Part shown: in pieces, positions 32,851-44,141 of the stretch
Layout of the letters: the number at the start of each line of letters is the position of its first letter
Numbering within the stretch: position 1 is the first letter of the stretch
From: Poindextera sp036272595
Lineage (GTDB): Bacteria; Pseudomonadota; Alphaproteobacteria; Caulobacterales; Caulobacteraceae
Assembly: GCA_036272595.1 (NCBI GenBank)
Contig: DATAYM010000058.1
Location: 1-64,000, forward strand
Direction of reading: 5' to 3'
DNA: 64,000 bases
The notes under the pieces: model-generated
Databases searched by the model: none
The model's input: the letters and a program-made list of their open reading frames with translations, nothing else
What the model was told of the DNA's origin: nothing
Made by a program: the position numbers and the translations under genes

Positions 32851-32868
32851 TTCTCCCTTGCGGGAGAA
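32851..32868. terminator. bidirectional terminator-like hairpin
   Basis: TTCTCCC-TTGC-GGGAGAA is a perfect 7-base stem with a 4-base loop, placed between the convergent lipoprotein and GreA/B genes. Short A/T runs flank it on both sides. Confidence 0.55.
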
Positions 32869-32877
32869 AGGACGCTC

Positions 32878-33366
32878 TCATTCGATCGCAGTGATCTCCA
32901 CCTCGCCGCCGGGGAGCTGGGCGAGGTCGCCGACGGCCTTGCCGAGCAGCGCGCGGGCCAGCGGGGCGAGGTAGGAGACGCTGCCGGCGGCCGGGTCGGC
33001 CTCGTCCTCGCCGACGATGCGGAAGCGCTGGGTGCGGCCGTCCTCGCGCTCGAAGGTGACGGTCGAGCCGAAGGCGACCTGCGAGGCGTCGGCGGGGGGC
33101 GCCATCAACTGCGCCGAAGCGCGGCGGGCGCCGTAATAGCGCAGATCGCGGGTGGCCCTGGCCATGGCGGTCCGGTCGGCGCTGACGCCTTCGCCCTGGG
33201 TGTCGGACTGGGCGGCGGCATAGGCGGCGCGAGCCGCCTCCAGGCCGGCCTCCAGTTGGGCCAGGCCCTCGGGCGTGACCAGGTTGGGATGGGCGGAGAC
33301 CGGCCGATCGGGCAGGTCGGCCGCGGCAGCCTCGCTGTCTTCCTCGCGGGTGAAGGCGACGCTCAT
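32878..33366 (-). CDS. GreA/GreB-family transcription elongation factor
   Basis: A 162-residue protein of the Gre family, which enters the RNA polymerase secondary channel and stimulates transcript cleavage. The N-terminal coiled coil is VTPEGLAQLEAGLEAARAAY to about RDLRYYGARRASAQ. The C-terminal globular domain has FGSTVTFEREDG, FRIVGEDEAD and SVSYLAPLARALLGKAVGD, the classic GreA C-terminal pattern. The coiled-coil tip normally carries two acidic residues; here the loop (QSDTQGEGVSADR) has acidic residues but is not the standard sequence. It could thus be a Gre-like paralogue. It is divergent from a hybrid kinase. Confidence 0.85.
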   Translation of the reverse strand: MSVAFTREEDSEAAAADLPDRPVSAHPNLVTPEGLAQLEAGLEAARAAYAAAQSDTQGEGVSADRTAMARATRDLRYYGARRASAQLMAPPADASQVAFGSTVTFEREDGRTQRFRIVGEDEADPAAGSVSYLAPLARALLGKAVGDLAQLPGGEVEITAIE

Positions 33367-33519
33367 CGAACCGGTCTCCTGGCTGCGGACAGTTTCAGTG
33401 CAAGGACTAAACGTCGCGCCATCGAACGGGTTCGGCCAGACCTAAAAGCAGCGGCGAACCGCAGGTTGTTAACCGCGTGTCAGGGTCCTGCCGGGATAGT
33501 CGGCGGCGGGGAGCGTCCA

Positions 33520-35328
33520 ATGTCAACATCACCTCGCGCGGTCCTTAAGACTCCGGCCGACCCGGCGGTGTTGGCCAGCTATCCGCATCCCGTCGCCCTC
33601 GCCATCCATATCGACCGCAACGTCGCCGTCCAGGGCCTCGGGCTCGGCATGGTGGCCCTGATGGGGCTCGGCGTGACGCCCTGGCCGCCGGTGCTGATCT
33701 GGACGCTGGTGACGACGGCGGTGCTGGCCGTCGAGCACCGCGTGCTGCGGCGGGTGGCCGAAGGCGGCCCCGGCGCGTGGCGCGCCGCCGCCTGGGCGCC
33801 GGCGCTCAGAGTCTTCGCCACCAGCCTCTACGCCTTGGCCGCCCTGGTGCTGATCGCCCGCGGCGGCGGCGGCGAGCGCCTGTTCGCCGTGGCCCTGATG
33901 AGCGCCTCCATGGCGCACGTGCTGATGCGCTACTACCGCTCGCCGCGCATCCTGCTGGCCGCCCTGGCGCCGCACCTGCTGGTCTTCGGCCTTGTCGGTG
34001 TCGGCCTGACCGAGGCGGCGCTGAAACAGGGTCATTGGCTGGCCGCCCTGGCCTCCAGCTTCACCATCGCCACCTTCGCCCTGCAGGTCTGGTCGGCGCG
34101 CGGACAACTGGCCGGCGCCTGGAGCGAGCTGACGGCCGTGCGCGAGGCGGCCGAGGAGCGCCGCCGCGCCGCCGAGGCCGCCAACCGCGCCAAGTCGCAG
34201 TTCCTCGCCACCATGAGCCACGAGCTGCGCACGCCGCTGAACGGCGTGCTCGGCATGACCCAGGCGCTGAGCAGCGAGGCCCTGACCGGCCCGCAGCGGG
34301 AATGCGTCGCCGTGATCCGCCGCTCGTCCGAGAGCCTGCTGGCGGTGCTGAACGACCTGCTGGATCTTTCGAAGATCGAGGCCGGGGCGCTGGAGCTGGA
34401 GGTCGCCGAGTTCGAGCTGGAGCATCTGGTGCGCGGCGTCGCCGCCGCCTACCGGCCGCTGGCGGCGAAGAAGGGCCTGCGGTTCGAATTCGACGTCACC
34501 CATGCCGCCCATGGCCGCTATCTGGGCGACTCCGCGCGCATCCGCCGCGTCCTTTACAATCTCTGCGACAACGCGGTGAAGTTCACCCACGAGGGCGCCG
34601 TCAGCCTGGGCGTCGACCGCGTCGGCGAGCGGCTGGTCTTCCGGGTCGACGACAGCGGCATCGGCATCGGCGAGGCCGACCTGGCCCACCTGTTCGAGGG
34701 CTTCTTCCAGGCCGACGGCACCCTGGCGCGGTCCTACGGCGGCGCCGGCATCGGCCTGGCCATCTGCGGCGAGCTCACCGGCCTGATGGGCGGCGAGATC
34801 GCGGCGGAGAGCGAGCTGGGCGGCGGCTCGACCTTCACGCTCAGCCTGCCGCTGGCCCGCGCCGAGGCGGCCGGGGCCCGGACACAGGCCGTGGCGGCCG
34901 ACGGGCGCGGCGACGAGCGGCTGGCGGCGCTGCGCGTGCTGGCCGCCGAGGACAACCTCACCAACCAACTGGTGCTGAAGACCCTGCTGGCGCCGGCGGG
35001 CATCGCCCCGACCGTGGTGGCCAACGGCCGCGAGGCGCTGAACGCCTGGGAGAGCCAGTCCTGGGACCTGGTCCTGATGGACATCCAGATGCCGGAGATG
35101 GACGGCATCGAGGCCGCCCGCGCCATCCGCGCCCGCGAGCGCGAGACCGGCCGGGCGCGCACGCCCATCGTCGCGGTCACCGCCAACGCCATGACCCACC
35201 AGCTGGCCGACTACCACGCCGCCGGCATGGACGGGGTGGTCGCCAAGCCGGTGGACGCCGCGGCCCTGTTCGAGGCCATGCGCCAGGCCCTGGCCGAGGC
35301 GCCGCTCGACGAGGCGGCCGTCGCCTGA
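33520..35328 (+). CDS. membrane hybrid histidine kinase/response regulator
   Basis: A two-component hybrid kinase of 602 residues. The N-terminal half has about six membrane helices (residues 35-190) with no periplasmic sensor domain. A short coiled coil then leads to the HisKA domain with the phosphorylated His234 (ATMSHELRTPLNG). The HATPase domain has Asn347/Asn351 (NLCDNAVKF), DDSGIGIG and GGAGIGLAI. The C-terminal receiver has Asp521 (LMDIQMPEMDG). The partner phosphotransferase is not in the window. The ATG at 33520 follows GGGGAG. The layout is close to the cell-cycle and stress kinases common in Caulobacterales, but the signal is unknown. Confidence 0.9.
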   Translation: MSTSPRAVLKTPADPAVLASYPHPVALAIHIDRNVAVQGLGLGMVALMGLGVTPWPPVLIWTLVTTAVLAVEHRVLRRVAEGGPGAWRAAAWAPALRVFATSLYALAALVLIARGGGGERLFAVALMSASMAHVLMRYYRSPRILLAALAPHLLVFGLVGVGLTEAALKQGHWLAALASSFTIATFALQVWSARGQLAGAWSELTAVREAAEERRRAAEAANRAKSQFLATMSHELRTPLNGVLGMTQALSSEALTGPQRECVAVIRRSSESLLAVLNDLLDLSKIEAGALELEVAEFELEHLVRGVAAAYRPLAAKKGLRFEFDVTHAAHGRYLGDSARIRRVLYNLCDNAVKFTHEGAVSLGVDRVGERLVFRVDDSGIGIGEADLAHLFEGFFQADGTLARSYGGAGIGLAICGELTGLMGGEIAAESELGGGSTFTLSLPLARAEAAGARTQAVAADGRGDERLAALRVLAAEDNLTNQLVLKTLLAPAGIAPTVVANGREALNAWESQSWDLVLMDIQMPEMDGIEAARAIRARERETGRARTPIVAVTANAMTHQLADYHAAGMDGVVAKPVDAAALFEAMRQALAEAPLDEAAVA

Positions 35329-35397
35329 GCCGCCGCTTGATTGCGCACTGCAACATCCCCATACATCGGGCCTCACCTTTCAAGGAGGCTTATCGAC

Positions 35398-35763
35398 ATG
35401 TCCGACGACGTGCGGTCCGCCGGCGACGGCATCCGGCGCGGATTTCTGCGCCGCTGTCCCAATTGCGGGCGCGGACCTTTGTTCTCGGGCTACCTGGCCG
35501 TCGAGCCGCGCTGCGAGGCCTGCGGGCATGAGAACGCCCGCTACCGCGCCGACGACGGGCCGGCCTATTTCACTATCCTGATCGTCGGGCACCTGGTGAT
35601 CGTGCCGCTGCTCTGCCTGAGCTTCGTCTTCACCTGGCCGATCGCCGCGGTGCTGCCGCTCAGCCTGGCGGTGGTGCTACTCGCCACCCTGGCCCTGCTG
35701 CCCCTGGTCAAAGGCGCCTTCATCGGCGTCCAGTGGGCCACGCGCGGAGCTGCGGCGCCGTAA
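35398..35763 (+). CDS. DUF983 zinc-ribbon membrane protein
   Basis: A 121-residue protein of the DUF983 family. An N-terminal zinc ribbon is formed by CPNCGRG and CEACGHE (residues 20-44), followed by two or three membrane helices (about 57-115). In alphaproteobacteria such genes often lie near cytochrome oxidase or quinone genes, but here no such neighbour is present. The start at 35398 has AAGGAGG 8 bases upstream. It ends just before repeat D2 and converges on the autotransporter. Confidence 0.85.
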   Translation: MSDDVRSAGDGIRRGFLRRCPNCGRGPLFSGYLAVEPRCEACGHENARYRADDGPAYFTILIVGHLVIVPLLCLSFVFTWPIAAVLPLSLAVVLLATLALLPLVKGAFIGVQWATRGAAAP

Positions 35764-35777
35764 GCCGAGTTCTCAAT

Positions 35778-35902
35778 CGTCATCCCCCGCTGGAGCGAAG
35801 CGGAATGCGAAGCAGAGGCGCGTAGCAGCCAATGCGGGGGAGCCATGGACACCGATCAGAGACGGTGATCATGGGTGGCCCGAACAAGTCGGGCCATGAC
35901 GG
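35778..35902. repeat. family D intergenic repeat element, copy D2
   Basis: Nearly identical to D1 over 125 bases. It begins CGTCATCCCCCGCTGGAGCG and ends with the perfect hairpin GGCCCGA-ACAAG-TCGGGCC and ATGACGG. It lies between the convergent DUF983 and autotransporter gene ends. Confidence 0.87.
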
Positions 35903-35944
35903 AAAAGGGACGGCGTGGCGCGGGTTCGCCGCGCCCGCGTTCGC

Positions 35945-38900
35945 CTAGAAGTCCAGGCGGACGCCGCCCTTGACCGAGCCGTCGTCGAAGCCGGAGGCGA
36001 ACGCGTAGTCGCCCTTCACGAAGCCGCTCCAGCCGCTGGTCTTGCTGAACAGGTTCAGCGCGGCGCCGGCCTGGGCGTAACTGGTTACCTGCGGGTCGGA
36101 GATGCCGAGCAGGGGAGCGCCGGCCCCGCTGTTGATCACCGCCGACGAGCCGCCGGAAATGCGGCCCCAGTAGCTGACGGTGGCCGAGCCCTCGACGCGG
36201 ACCTCGGCGTTGTCGGCCAGGGTCGCGCCGGCGCGCAGGCCGACGCGGCCGCGGAAGCTGTCGTTGTCGGCGAAGCTGACGTGGGCGCCGGCCAGGGAGA
36301 AGGCCTGCACCCGTGACGACACGTCGGCCAGGGTCCCCAGCGGCTCGACGAAGCCGGGCCCGAAGCCGAAGCGGTAGCCGACGTCGGCGATCACCCCGAG
36401 ATTGGTCACCCCCCCGCCGGAGCGGCTGACGCCGAACGGCGCCAGCGCCGGGTCGCTGTAGTTGAGGTTCAGGAAGTCGCCCTTGACCAGCACGTCGGCG
36501 AACAGGTTGCGGTTCACATAGGTCACCGAACCGCCGATCGAGCCGCCGGTGTAGTTCGCCGAAGTCGACGCGTTTTTGAAGTCCTGGGTCGAGTCGATGT
36601 AGCCGGCCGTCATCCCGAACAGGACGGCGTCATCGCCGCCCAGCACGCCCTGCTTGCCGCCGTCGACGCCGGCGAAGAAGGCGCCGGTGCTCTGGTTGTA
36701 GCCGGTGTTGTAGGTGTAGGTCTTGTTCAGCAGCGAATACCGCTGCGTCTCGCTGCGATCGGTCCAGTCGCCGACGGCGCGGGCCCAGACCCCGGTGGTC
36801 AGCGCCGGCGCGGCCGGCGACGGCGCGGCGCCCTGGGCGGCCGGCCCGGCCAGCGAGGCGCCCTCGATCAACTCGTCGCGCAGGTCGGTCTGGCGATCGA
36901 GCCAGACGCCGGCGGTGTCCAGCCAGATCGACTGGGCCGCCGTCGGCAGGGTGTCCAGCCGGTAGGCGTCGGCGGTCGGCACGCTGACCAGCAGGAAGCG
37001 CGGATCGGGGTTGTAGGCCAGGTCGTACTGGAAGAGGCCCTTCTGCACCGGCCCGCCGGCCAGGGTGAAGGCGGTCGAACTCATGGCCCCGGTCGAGATC
37101 ACCACCGGGATGCCGGCCGGATTGTAGGCGGCGGGGGTCAGCGGCGCGGTGTCGGCGACCACGATGGCCGTGGTTCCGGTGGCGGTGGTCACCAGCAGCT
37201 TGTCCGCCGCGCCGGTGGCGAAGTTGACGCCGATCTGCAGCTGGCTGCCGGCGACCCCGACATAGTTGTTCAGGGTGAAGGTGTTGCCCGGCGCGCCGGC
37301 GCGCAGGTTGAGCGCGCCGCTGTTGTCGTAGGTTGTGACATTGGCGAGGCCGCCATTGGCGAACACCGTCCCCTGCGGCCCGACATTGACGGTCGCGGCG
37401 GTCAGGGTCGAGCCGGTGTCGAGCTCCAGGAGGCCGCCGTTGACCGTGGTGGTCGTGGTGGTCAGGGCGCCGTGGTTGGCCAGGTCGAGAATGCCGCCGG
37501 TGACGGTGGCGTTGCCCGCCGAGTTGATGCTGCCGGTCACCACCAGGGCGCCGGCCTGCACCGTGGCGCCGCCGGAGAAGGTGTCGGCGCCGGAGAAGAT
37601 CTGCTCGCCTGCCCCGGCCTTCACCACGCCGCCGGCGCCGGTGATGTCGCCGCCGAAGTTGGCCACGGTTCCGGAGGGGGTGTTGATGGTCAGGGTGCTG
37701 GAGCCCAGGGTGACGAAGGTCTGATCGTTCTTTTCGCTGGTCAGGGCCTGGATGGTGTTGTTGGCGGCCAGGGCCAGGGTGGCGGTGGAATTGCCGCCGA
37801 TGCGGCCGAGATCGACGCCGCTCGAGGTCGCCAGGGTGTCGACCGCGGCCAGGGTCAGCGTGCCGGCCTCGACGGTGGTCTGGCCGGTGAAGGTCTGCGC
37901 CTGGGTCAGGACCACGTTGCCGGTGTTGTTGCCGGTGCTGTCGTCCTTGTCGAGCGAGCCTTGCATCAGCGGGCCCGTGCCCATCTCCTTGCCGTCGCTG
38001 ATCACGCCGGTGAAGTTGCCGGTGGTCGCCTGGTCGAACACCACCAGGCCGCCGGCGTCGGTGATGTTCTCGTTGACGGTCGGCAGGTTGGCGGTGGTGG
38101 TGTCGAGCGTCGAGCCGAACTCGACGATCGTGCCGCCGGTATAGCTGTTGTTGACCCCGGTCAGCTGCAGCGTGCCGCCGATCAGGTGCAGGGTGCCGTT
38201 GCCGGAGATATTGCCGGCGTACTGGCCGCCGCCGCTCTGGGCGAACTGCAGGTCGGCGCCGTTGTTGAGCAGGAAGTTGGGCGCCGTGCCGGCGACCGCG
38301 GTGTTCTTCAAGGCCCCGGTGGCGACCCGCAGGGCGCCGGCGTTAGCGATCATCGAACTGCCCGCGCCCAGGGTCACCGTCGCGCCCGAGAGGTCGAGCA
38401 GGCCGGTCCCGTCCTTGGTGATCGCGCCGGCGACGTTGGTGGTGGAGTCGTTGATCGTGCTCGAGATGGTCGAGGCGAGGTTGTTGGAATCGCCGATGGT
38501 CAGGACCGACGCGCCGTTGATGGTGATGGTGCTGTTGTTGCCGCCGCTGTTCAGCGTGGCGAACTGGTTGTTGGCCGAGATGGTCAGCTGGGCGAGGGCG
38601 AGGTTCTTGGTGTTCTGCAGTAGAAGCCCGTTGACGTCGCCGGCGAAGACGTTGGCGCCGGTGAGCACGAGCGTGCCGGAGTTGACCGTCACCAGCCCGG
38701 TTTCCTGGCTGGGGCTGGACAGGGTCAGGGTGCCGGTGCCGGCCAGGTTCAGCCCGCCCGAACCGATGATGGTCGAGGAGATGGTGCTGGAGCCGTTGAT
38801 GGTGACGTAGGCCTTGGCCGCGCCAAACGACAGGTTGCCGCTCATGATCCCCGAGCCGGAGCCGCCGTTCAAGATCAGCCCGGCATTGCTGCCGTCGCCG

Positions 38901-39544
38901 ATGGTCAAGGTATTGCCGCCGGTGTTGACCGCGACGCCCTTCTGCACATTCAGCGCATAGGCGGTGGTGTTGCCGTTCAGGGTGACTGCGGCCGCCTGCT
39001 TGATGACGCTGGTTGGGGTCGCCGCGGCGAGATTGCCGGTATAGCCGCTGAAGGCGGTGTAGCCGGTGGCGTTGCCATAGGTGGCGAAGTCGTAGGGGTT
39101 GTTGGACGCACCGCTGTCGACGACGATCCAGGGGGCGACGATGCCGTTGGTCAGGGTGGGTGTCGCCGCCGCGCCGACCAGTACCTGTTCGACCCCGCCA
39201 AGAGTTCCGCTATTGCCCTTCAGCAGCAACTGGTCGCTGGACGCGGTCTGCTGGATTCCGTTCTCGAAGGTGACACTGGTCGAGGTCCCATTGCCCTTGG
39301 AGACGGTCAGTTCCAGCGCGCTGCCGAACTGGAAGGCGCCGAAGGTGACGTTGCCGGAGCTGGCGCCGGTGTTGGTGATGGTCAGGCTGCGCTGAACGTC
39401 GGTCAGGTTGCCGGCGAAGACGGTGGTGAAGCTGTTGGTGTCGAAGGTGCTCTTGCTCTGCACCGAGATCGACCGGACCGAGTCGAACGAGGCGCCGGCC
39501 TTGAAGGTGCCGCCGTTCAGGACGATTTCGCCCAGATCGCCGCC
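35945..39544 (-). pseudogene. autotransporter, C-terminal part (beta-strand repeats and barrel), frameshifted from its start
   Basis: About 1,200 codons that continue the N-terminal part at 39517-41160 in another frame. The passenger is made of autotransporter-associated beta-strand repeats: Gly/Thr/Asn-rich units such as GGGTLQ- or TLTLAA-type strands and NNSYTGGT-type turns. From about 280 residues before the end it forms a beta-barrel (GVWARAVGDWTDRSE onward) that closes with VKGGVRLDF, the terminal Phe of outer-membrane barrels. There is no own start or signal peptide. Adding one C at 39545-39548 joins both parts into one frame of 1,738 codons, so this is either a recent mutation, a sequencing error, or a phase-variable state. 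Confidence 0.8.
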
Positions 39545-41160
39545 GGGGCGGTGGTGTTGCCGAGCGCCGCATCGCTGAACACTTCGACCGTCGGCTTGTT
39601 GTTCAGGCCAATGATGATGTTGCCGTAGAAGTTGGGATTGTTCCCGTTCAGGATCAGCACGCCCTTGTTGGCGCTGTTGTCGTCGATGGTCAGGTCGGAT
39701 TCGCCGATGGCGTTGCCAAGCCCGTCGCTGCTGGGGCCGACGCCGAGCGAGACCAGTTGGCCGGTCAGGCTGACCACGTAGCCGTTCAGATTGATCGTCG
39801 CGGTCTCGCCGCCGACCGCGATCGGCCGGTTGGTGGTGAAGGTGGCGGTGCCGTTGCCGGCCGTCGGGCCGATCTCCAGCGTGCCGGCGCCTTCCGTCAG
39901 GCTGTTGAAGATGATGCCGTTGTCCGCCTGGACGCTGGCCTTGATGTTGTTCGGATCGATGGTGAAATTGCCGGCCGCCGCGCCGAGCGCCGCGTCATTG
40001 GGCACGATCAGCGTGCCCGCCATGATCGAGGTGCCCCCGGTATAGGTGTTGTTGCCGGTCAGGGTGACCGTGCCGCCCAGGTCCGCACCCAGTTGCAGCA
40101 CAAAGCCCGTATTGGGCGTGCCGATGGTGATCGGCTCGGCCGTCGTGCCGGCGTTGATCGTGGTCAGGCCGGTGAAGTTGCCGTTGCCGTCCAGAGCGCC
40201 GGTGGCCAGCGTCGCGTTGGAGATGTTGCCGCTGACGGTGATCGAATTGGCCAGGATGAAGCCCGGGAGCTGGGCCGCCGTGACCGTGCCGGCCACGTTC
40301 GGCAGGGTCGTGGTGCTGGCGCCGTTCAGGTTCCACTGGGTCGCCAGCGCGATGTCGCCCGGCGACAGGTAAGGCAGTCCCAGGCCGCCATTGGCGTCGC
40401 GATAGGCGTCGGCCTCGAAGAAGTCCTCGTAGAAGCCGTTCATCTTGTCGAGGCCGGGGATGGCCGCGCCGACGGCGCCGGTGATGTTGTTGGCGTTCGG
40501 GAAGAGCTTGGAGCTCTTGTTCTTCAGGATGCTGTATTCCAGGCCGCGATAGGGATCGCTGGTCAGGCCCTGCAGCGTGATCAGGAACGGCGCCCCGGTG
40601 GCGTCGTTGACCGGCACGGCGGCGCCGTCGTTCAGCGGCAGGAGCAGGTTCTGCGACTGCATCATCGCGAAGAACTGGGCGGTGGTCAGGTTCGAATAGT
40701 TGGCGACGACGTTGACATAGACGGTCGGATTGGACGCCCCGTAGATGGAGTCCTCGAGGGCGGTGAAGGTATGGTGGCCGTCGGTGAGGTAGAGCTTGCC
40801 GCCGGGGCCGATCACCACTGGCTCGATGTCGGTCAAAAGGTCGGTCTGCAGTTGCGCCGGGGTTTCCAGGTCGAAGCCGGCGGCCTTCTTGCCGACCTCG
40901 GCGAAGCCTTCGTTCAATTGGGTCGGCTGGAGCGAGTCGACCGGAACCTCGTAGAGGGCGAAGGGTCCGGGGGTGATGGTCGCGGCGTTGGCGGCGTTAT
41001 AGGTCTGGAAATCGCTCAGCGGCGCGGGTCCGGCGACCGCCTGCTCGCCGCAGACCGCCAGCAGGATGGCCGGCGCGAGGACCGTGCCGTAGAGCAGCGC
41101 CTTCAGGCGCGCGGAACCGGTCACGGCGGCTTTCGCCGTCGTTGAATCTTGAATTTTCAC
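39517..41160 (-). pseudogene. autotransporter, N-terminal part with ParB/Srx-like domain
   Basis: The first 547 codons of a secreted autotransporter, ended by a premature TGA. A long signal peptide (LKALLYGTVLAPAILLAVCG, AVAG cleavage near residue 42) is followed by an unusual domain at about residues 60-290. It reads SLQPTQLNEGFAEVGKKAAG, then VVIGPGGKLYLTDGHHTFTAL and LTSDPYRGLEYSI, which matches the ParB-like nuclease/sulfiredoxin fold called ParBc_2 in my recollection. Beta-strand repeats (TYTGGTSIMAGTLIVPND, typical of autotransporters) follow. The start appears to be GTG at 41160 with AGGGGCG upstream. Function of the ParB-like domain outside the cell is unknown. Confidence 0.78.
39545..39548 (-). 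other. frameshift site in the autotransporter gene
   Basis: On the coding strand the text reads ACCGCCCCGGCGGCGATC. With the four-C run extended to five the frame continues as TTAPGGDLGEIVLNGGT, a standard autotransporter repeat. With four Cs it reads TTAPAAIWAKSS and stops. The span 35945-41160 is 5,216 bases, one short of a multiple of three, which agrees with a single lost base. Confidence 0.75.
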
Positions 41161-41344
41161 GATGTCTCGCCCCTGAGCCGATGCCCACTTCGAAGGCCGT
41201 GGGTAGAGCTTCACTTTGAAGGTTCGCCGAACCTTTTGTGAAAGTTCCACGGCGGAACATGTCGGCGCTGAAACAGGCTCTACAGAGCAAAACCGTGAAG
41301 TGTCGGCTCGCGGACTCAAGGCTGGAGACGGCGGACGGCGCCGC

Positions 41345-42451
41345 CTAGCCGCGCTCTTCGTGCAAGAAGTTCACCGGCCGGGGGTCGCTGGCGGGGCGAA
41401 CTTCGCGGCGGGTGATGATGCGGGGGCCGAGGGCCTCCAGCCGGGCGATCTCCTCGGGCGTCCGTTCGCGCAGGCTCTGCGCCTTGGCGGCGATGAAGAA
41501 GCGGACCAGCCGCATGTCGGGCGACGGATCGATCGGGTCGCCGACTAGGCCCTGGCTGCAGGTCAGCGTGTCGCCGGCCTGAAGGACGACCTCCTGGCCG
41601 TCTGCGCGCGGAAACCGGGCCGAGCCGGCGACCAGGTAGACGATGTCGATCCCGCCCTGCTCGCCGGCGATGGCGAGGCTGACGGGGGCGCCCCTGGCGG
41701 ACGCAAGGGTGGCCGGCGGGACGGCGGCCGGCCGGACGATCCAGGTGACAGCGAGCCCCCCCGACGGCGCCCAGGTCTCGGCGTCGCGAGCTTCGAGATC
41801 GTCCCGGCCCGCGACAGGGCGCCACGCCGCGCCCTCGGCCGCCGCGTCCTGCAGCGCGAAACGCGCGCCGGCGGCGTGGTAGGGGTGGTCCCAGGCCGCG
41901 GCCTGGTCGGCCTCGGTGACCTCGCCCGGCGGGACGATCTCAACGTTGGCGAAGACCTTGGGGACGAACAGCTCCAGGAAGCTGAACGATTGCAGCGGCG
42001 CGCCGGGCGGGACGGGATCGACCGTCTGCGGCGTGCGGCGGATCTCGGCGTGCGAGCCGCCGGCGAAGCTGTAGTCGAACTGGTCGTGGATCACGCCGCC
42101 GTGCTGATGGATGACGGCGCCGGGGACCGCCTCGGTGACCACCCCGTCATAGGAGAAGACGCCGCGGCCCGAGGTCGGGATGACGATGTGCGCGTGGGCG
42201 AGATGGGCGTGGATGCCGGTGCGGCCGGCCGCCTCGGTCCCGGCGAAGCTGATCACGTGTTGGAAGTGAACCAGCCCGTCGGTGGCCGCGTCCGAGCCGA
42301 GGTTCCTGTAGCCGGCCCAGGCGCGGAACTCGCCGATCTCGTAGTCTGCTTCCTCGGCGCGCTGCAGGTGGAAGATCGGCCCCGGAGGCAGCGCCAGCCG
42401 CCGGCCGCTGATCGGCACAAGAGCCTCGGCCGTGCTTACGGGAGCCTGCAT
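41345..42451 (-). CDS. two-domain cupin protein
   Basis: A 368-residue bicupin. The first cupin (about 55-150) has the His-rich metal motif GRTGIHAHLAHAHIVIP and a second HQHGGVIHDQFDY. The second cupin (about 245-330) has IDIVYLVAGSARFPRADGQEVVLQAGDTLTC but lacks most of the histidines, so it is probably structural. Such proteins are metal dioxygenases, isomerases or sensors; no pathway genes decide between them. The start at 42451 was chosen over longer frames that run through the gap. It lies downstream of a tautomerase gene on the same strand, across 162 bases. Confidence 0.72.
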   Translation of the reverse strand: MQAPVSTAEALVPISGRRLALPPGPIFHLQRAEEADYEIGEFRAWAGYRNLGSDAATDGLVHFQHVISFAGTEAAGRTGIHAHLAHAHIVIPTSGRGVFSYDGVVTEAVPGAVIHQHGGVIHDQFDYSFAGGSHAEIRRTPQTVDPVPPGAPLQSFSFLELFVPKVFANVEIVPPGEVTEADQAAAWDHPYHAAGARFALQDAAAEGAAWRPVAGRDDLEARDAETWAPSGGLAVTWIVRPAAVPPATLASARGAPVSLAIAGEQGGIDIVYLVAGSARFPRADGQEVVLQAGDTLTCSQGLVGDPIDPSPDMRLVRFFIAAKAQSLRERTPEEIARLEALGPRIITRREVRPASDPRPVNFLHEERG

Positions 42452-42613
42452 CGCCTGAAGTCCGACTGAAACGAGGTCCAGATGGGATGCGCCGACTTTC
42501 CTGCCGTGAACAGACCGGCCGGGGGAACGGGCCGCGGCGCCCACGGAAATGCCCGCCGGAGAGGCGCCGCAAAGCCAGGGCGGCCCGCGCTTTCCTCAAA
42601 AGTCCAGCGTGGC

Positions 42614-42799
42614 TCACATCTCCGAGAACATCACTCCGCCCTTGGACTTGGAATCCCGCGCCGCCTCGACGATCTGGATGGTCACCGCCTCGGCCGCCAC
42701 GCCGAAATGCCTGTGCACCGCCTCGGTGATGTCCTTGCACAGCGCCTTCTTCTGTTCGGCCGTGCGGCCGGCGACGGCGTAGACGATGATTTCGGGCAT
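42614..42799 (-). CDS. 4-oxalocrotonate tautomerase-family protein
   Basis: A 61-residue enzyme of the tautomerase superfamily. After Met removal Pro1 (MPEIIVYAVAGRTAEQKKAL) is the catalytic base. The body is the short beta-alpha-beta fold of 4-oxalocrotonate tautomerase, and the length is exact. The Arg at 11-12 (GRT) is kept, but the second catalytic Arg region (EAARDSKSKGG) is not the standard one. The substrate may thus differ from muconate. It may be co-transcribed with the bicupin downstream. It is divergent from the aminotransferase across 131 bases. Confidence 0.85.
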   Translation of the reverse strand: MPEIIVYAVAGRTAEQKKALCKDITEAVHRHFGVAAEAVTIQIVEAARDSKSKGGVMFSEM

Positions 42800-42930
42800 T
42801 CGGTGTGTCCTTTCGGCTGCTGGCGTCGGCTTAGCAAAGCGGCGCCGGGCGCGCCATGTTGCGCCAAGGGCCTCACGCGCCTACACCGGCGCCCGCGATT
42901 CCAACCCCTTGTTCACCAGGAGCTCGCCCC

Positions 42931-44133
<1,203 letters not shown>

Positions 44134-44141
44134 GTTCCCAC

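Noticed and set aside
35778..35902. Possible insertion sequence at copies D1 and D2
   Set aside because: The unit is 125 bases, has no coding frame and no visible target duplication; it fits a repeat element rather than a complete IS.
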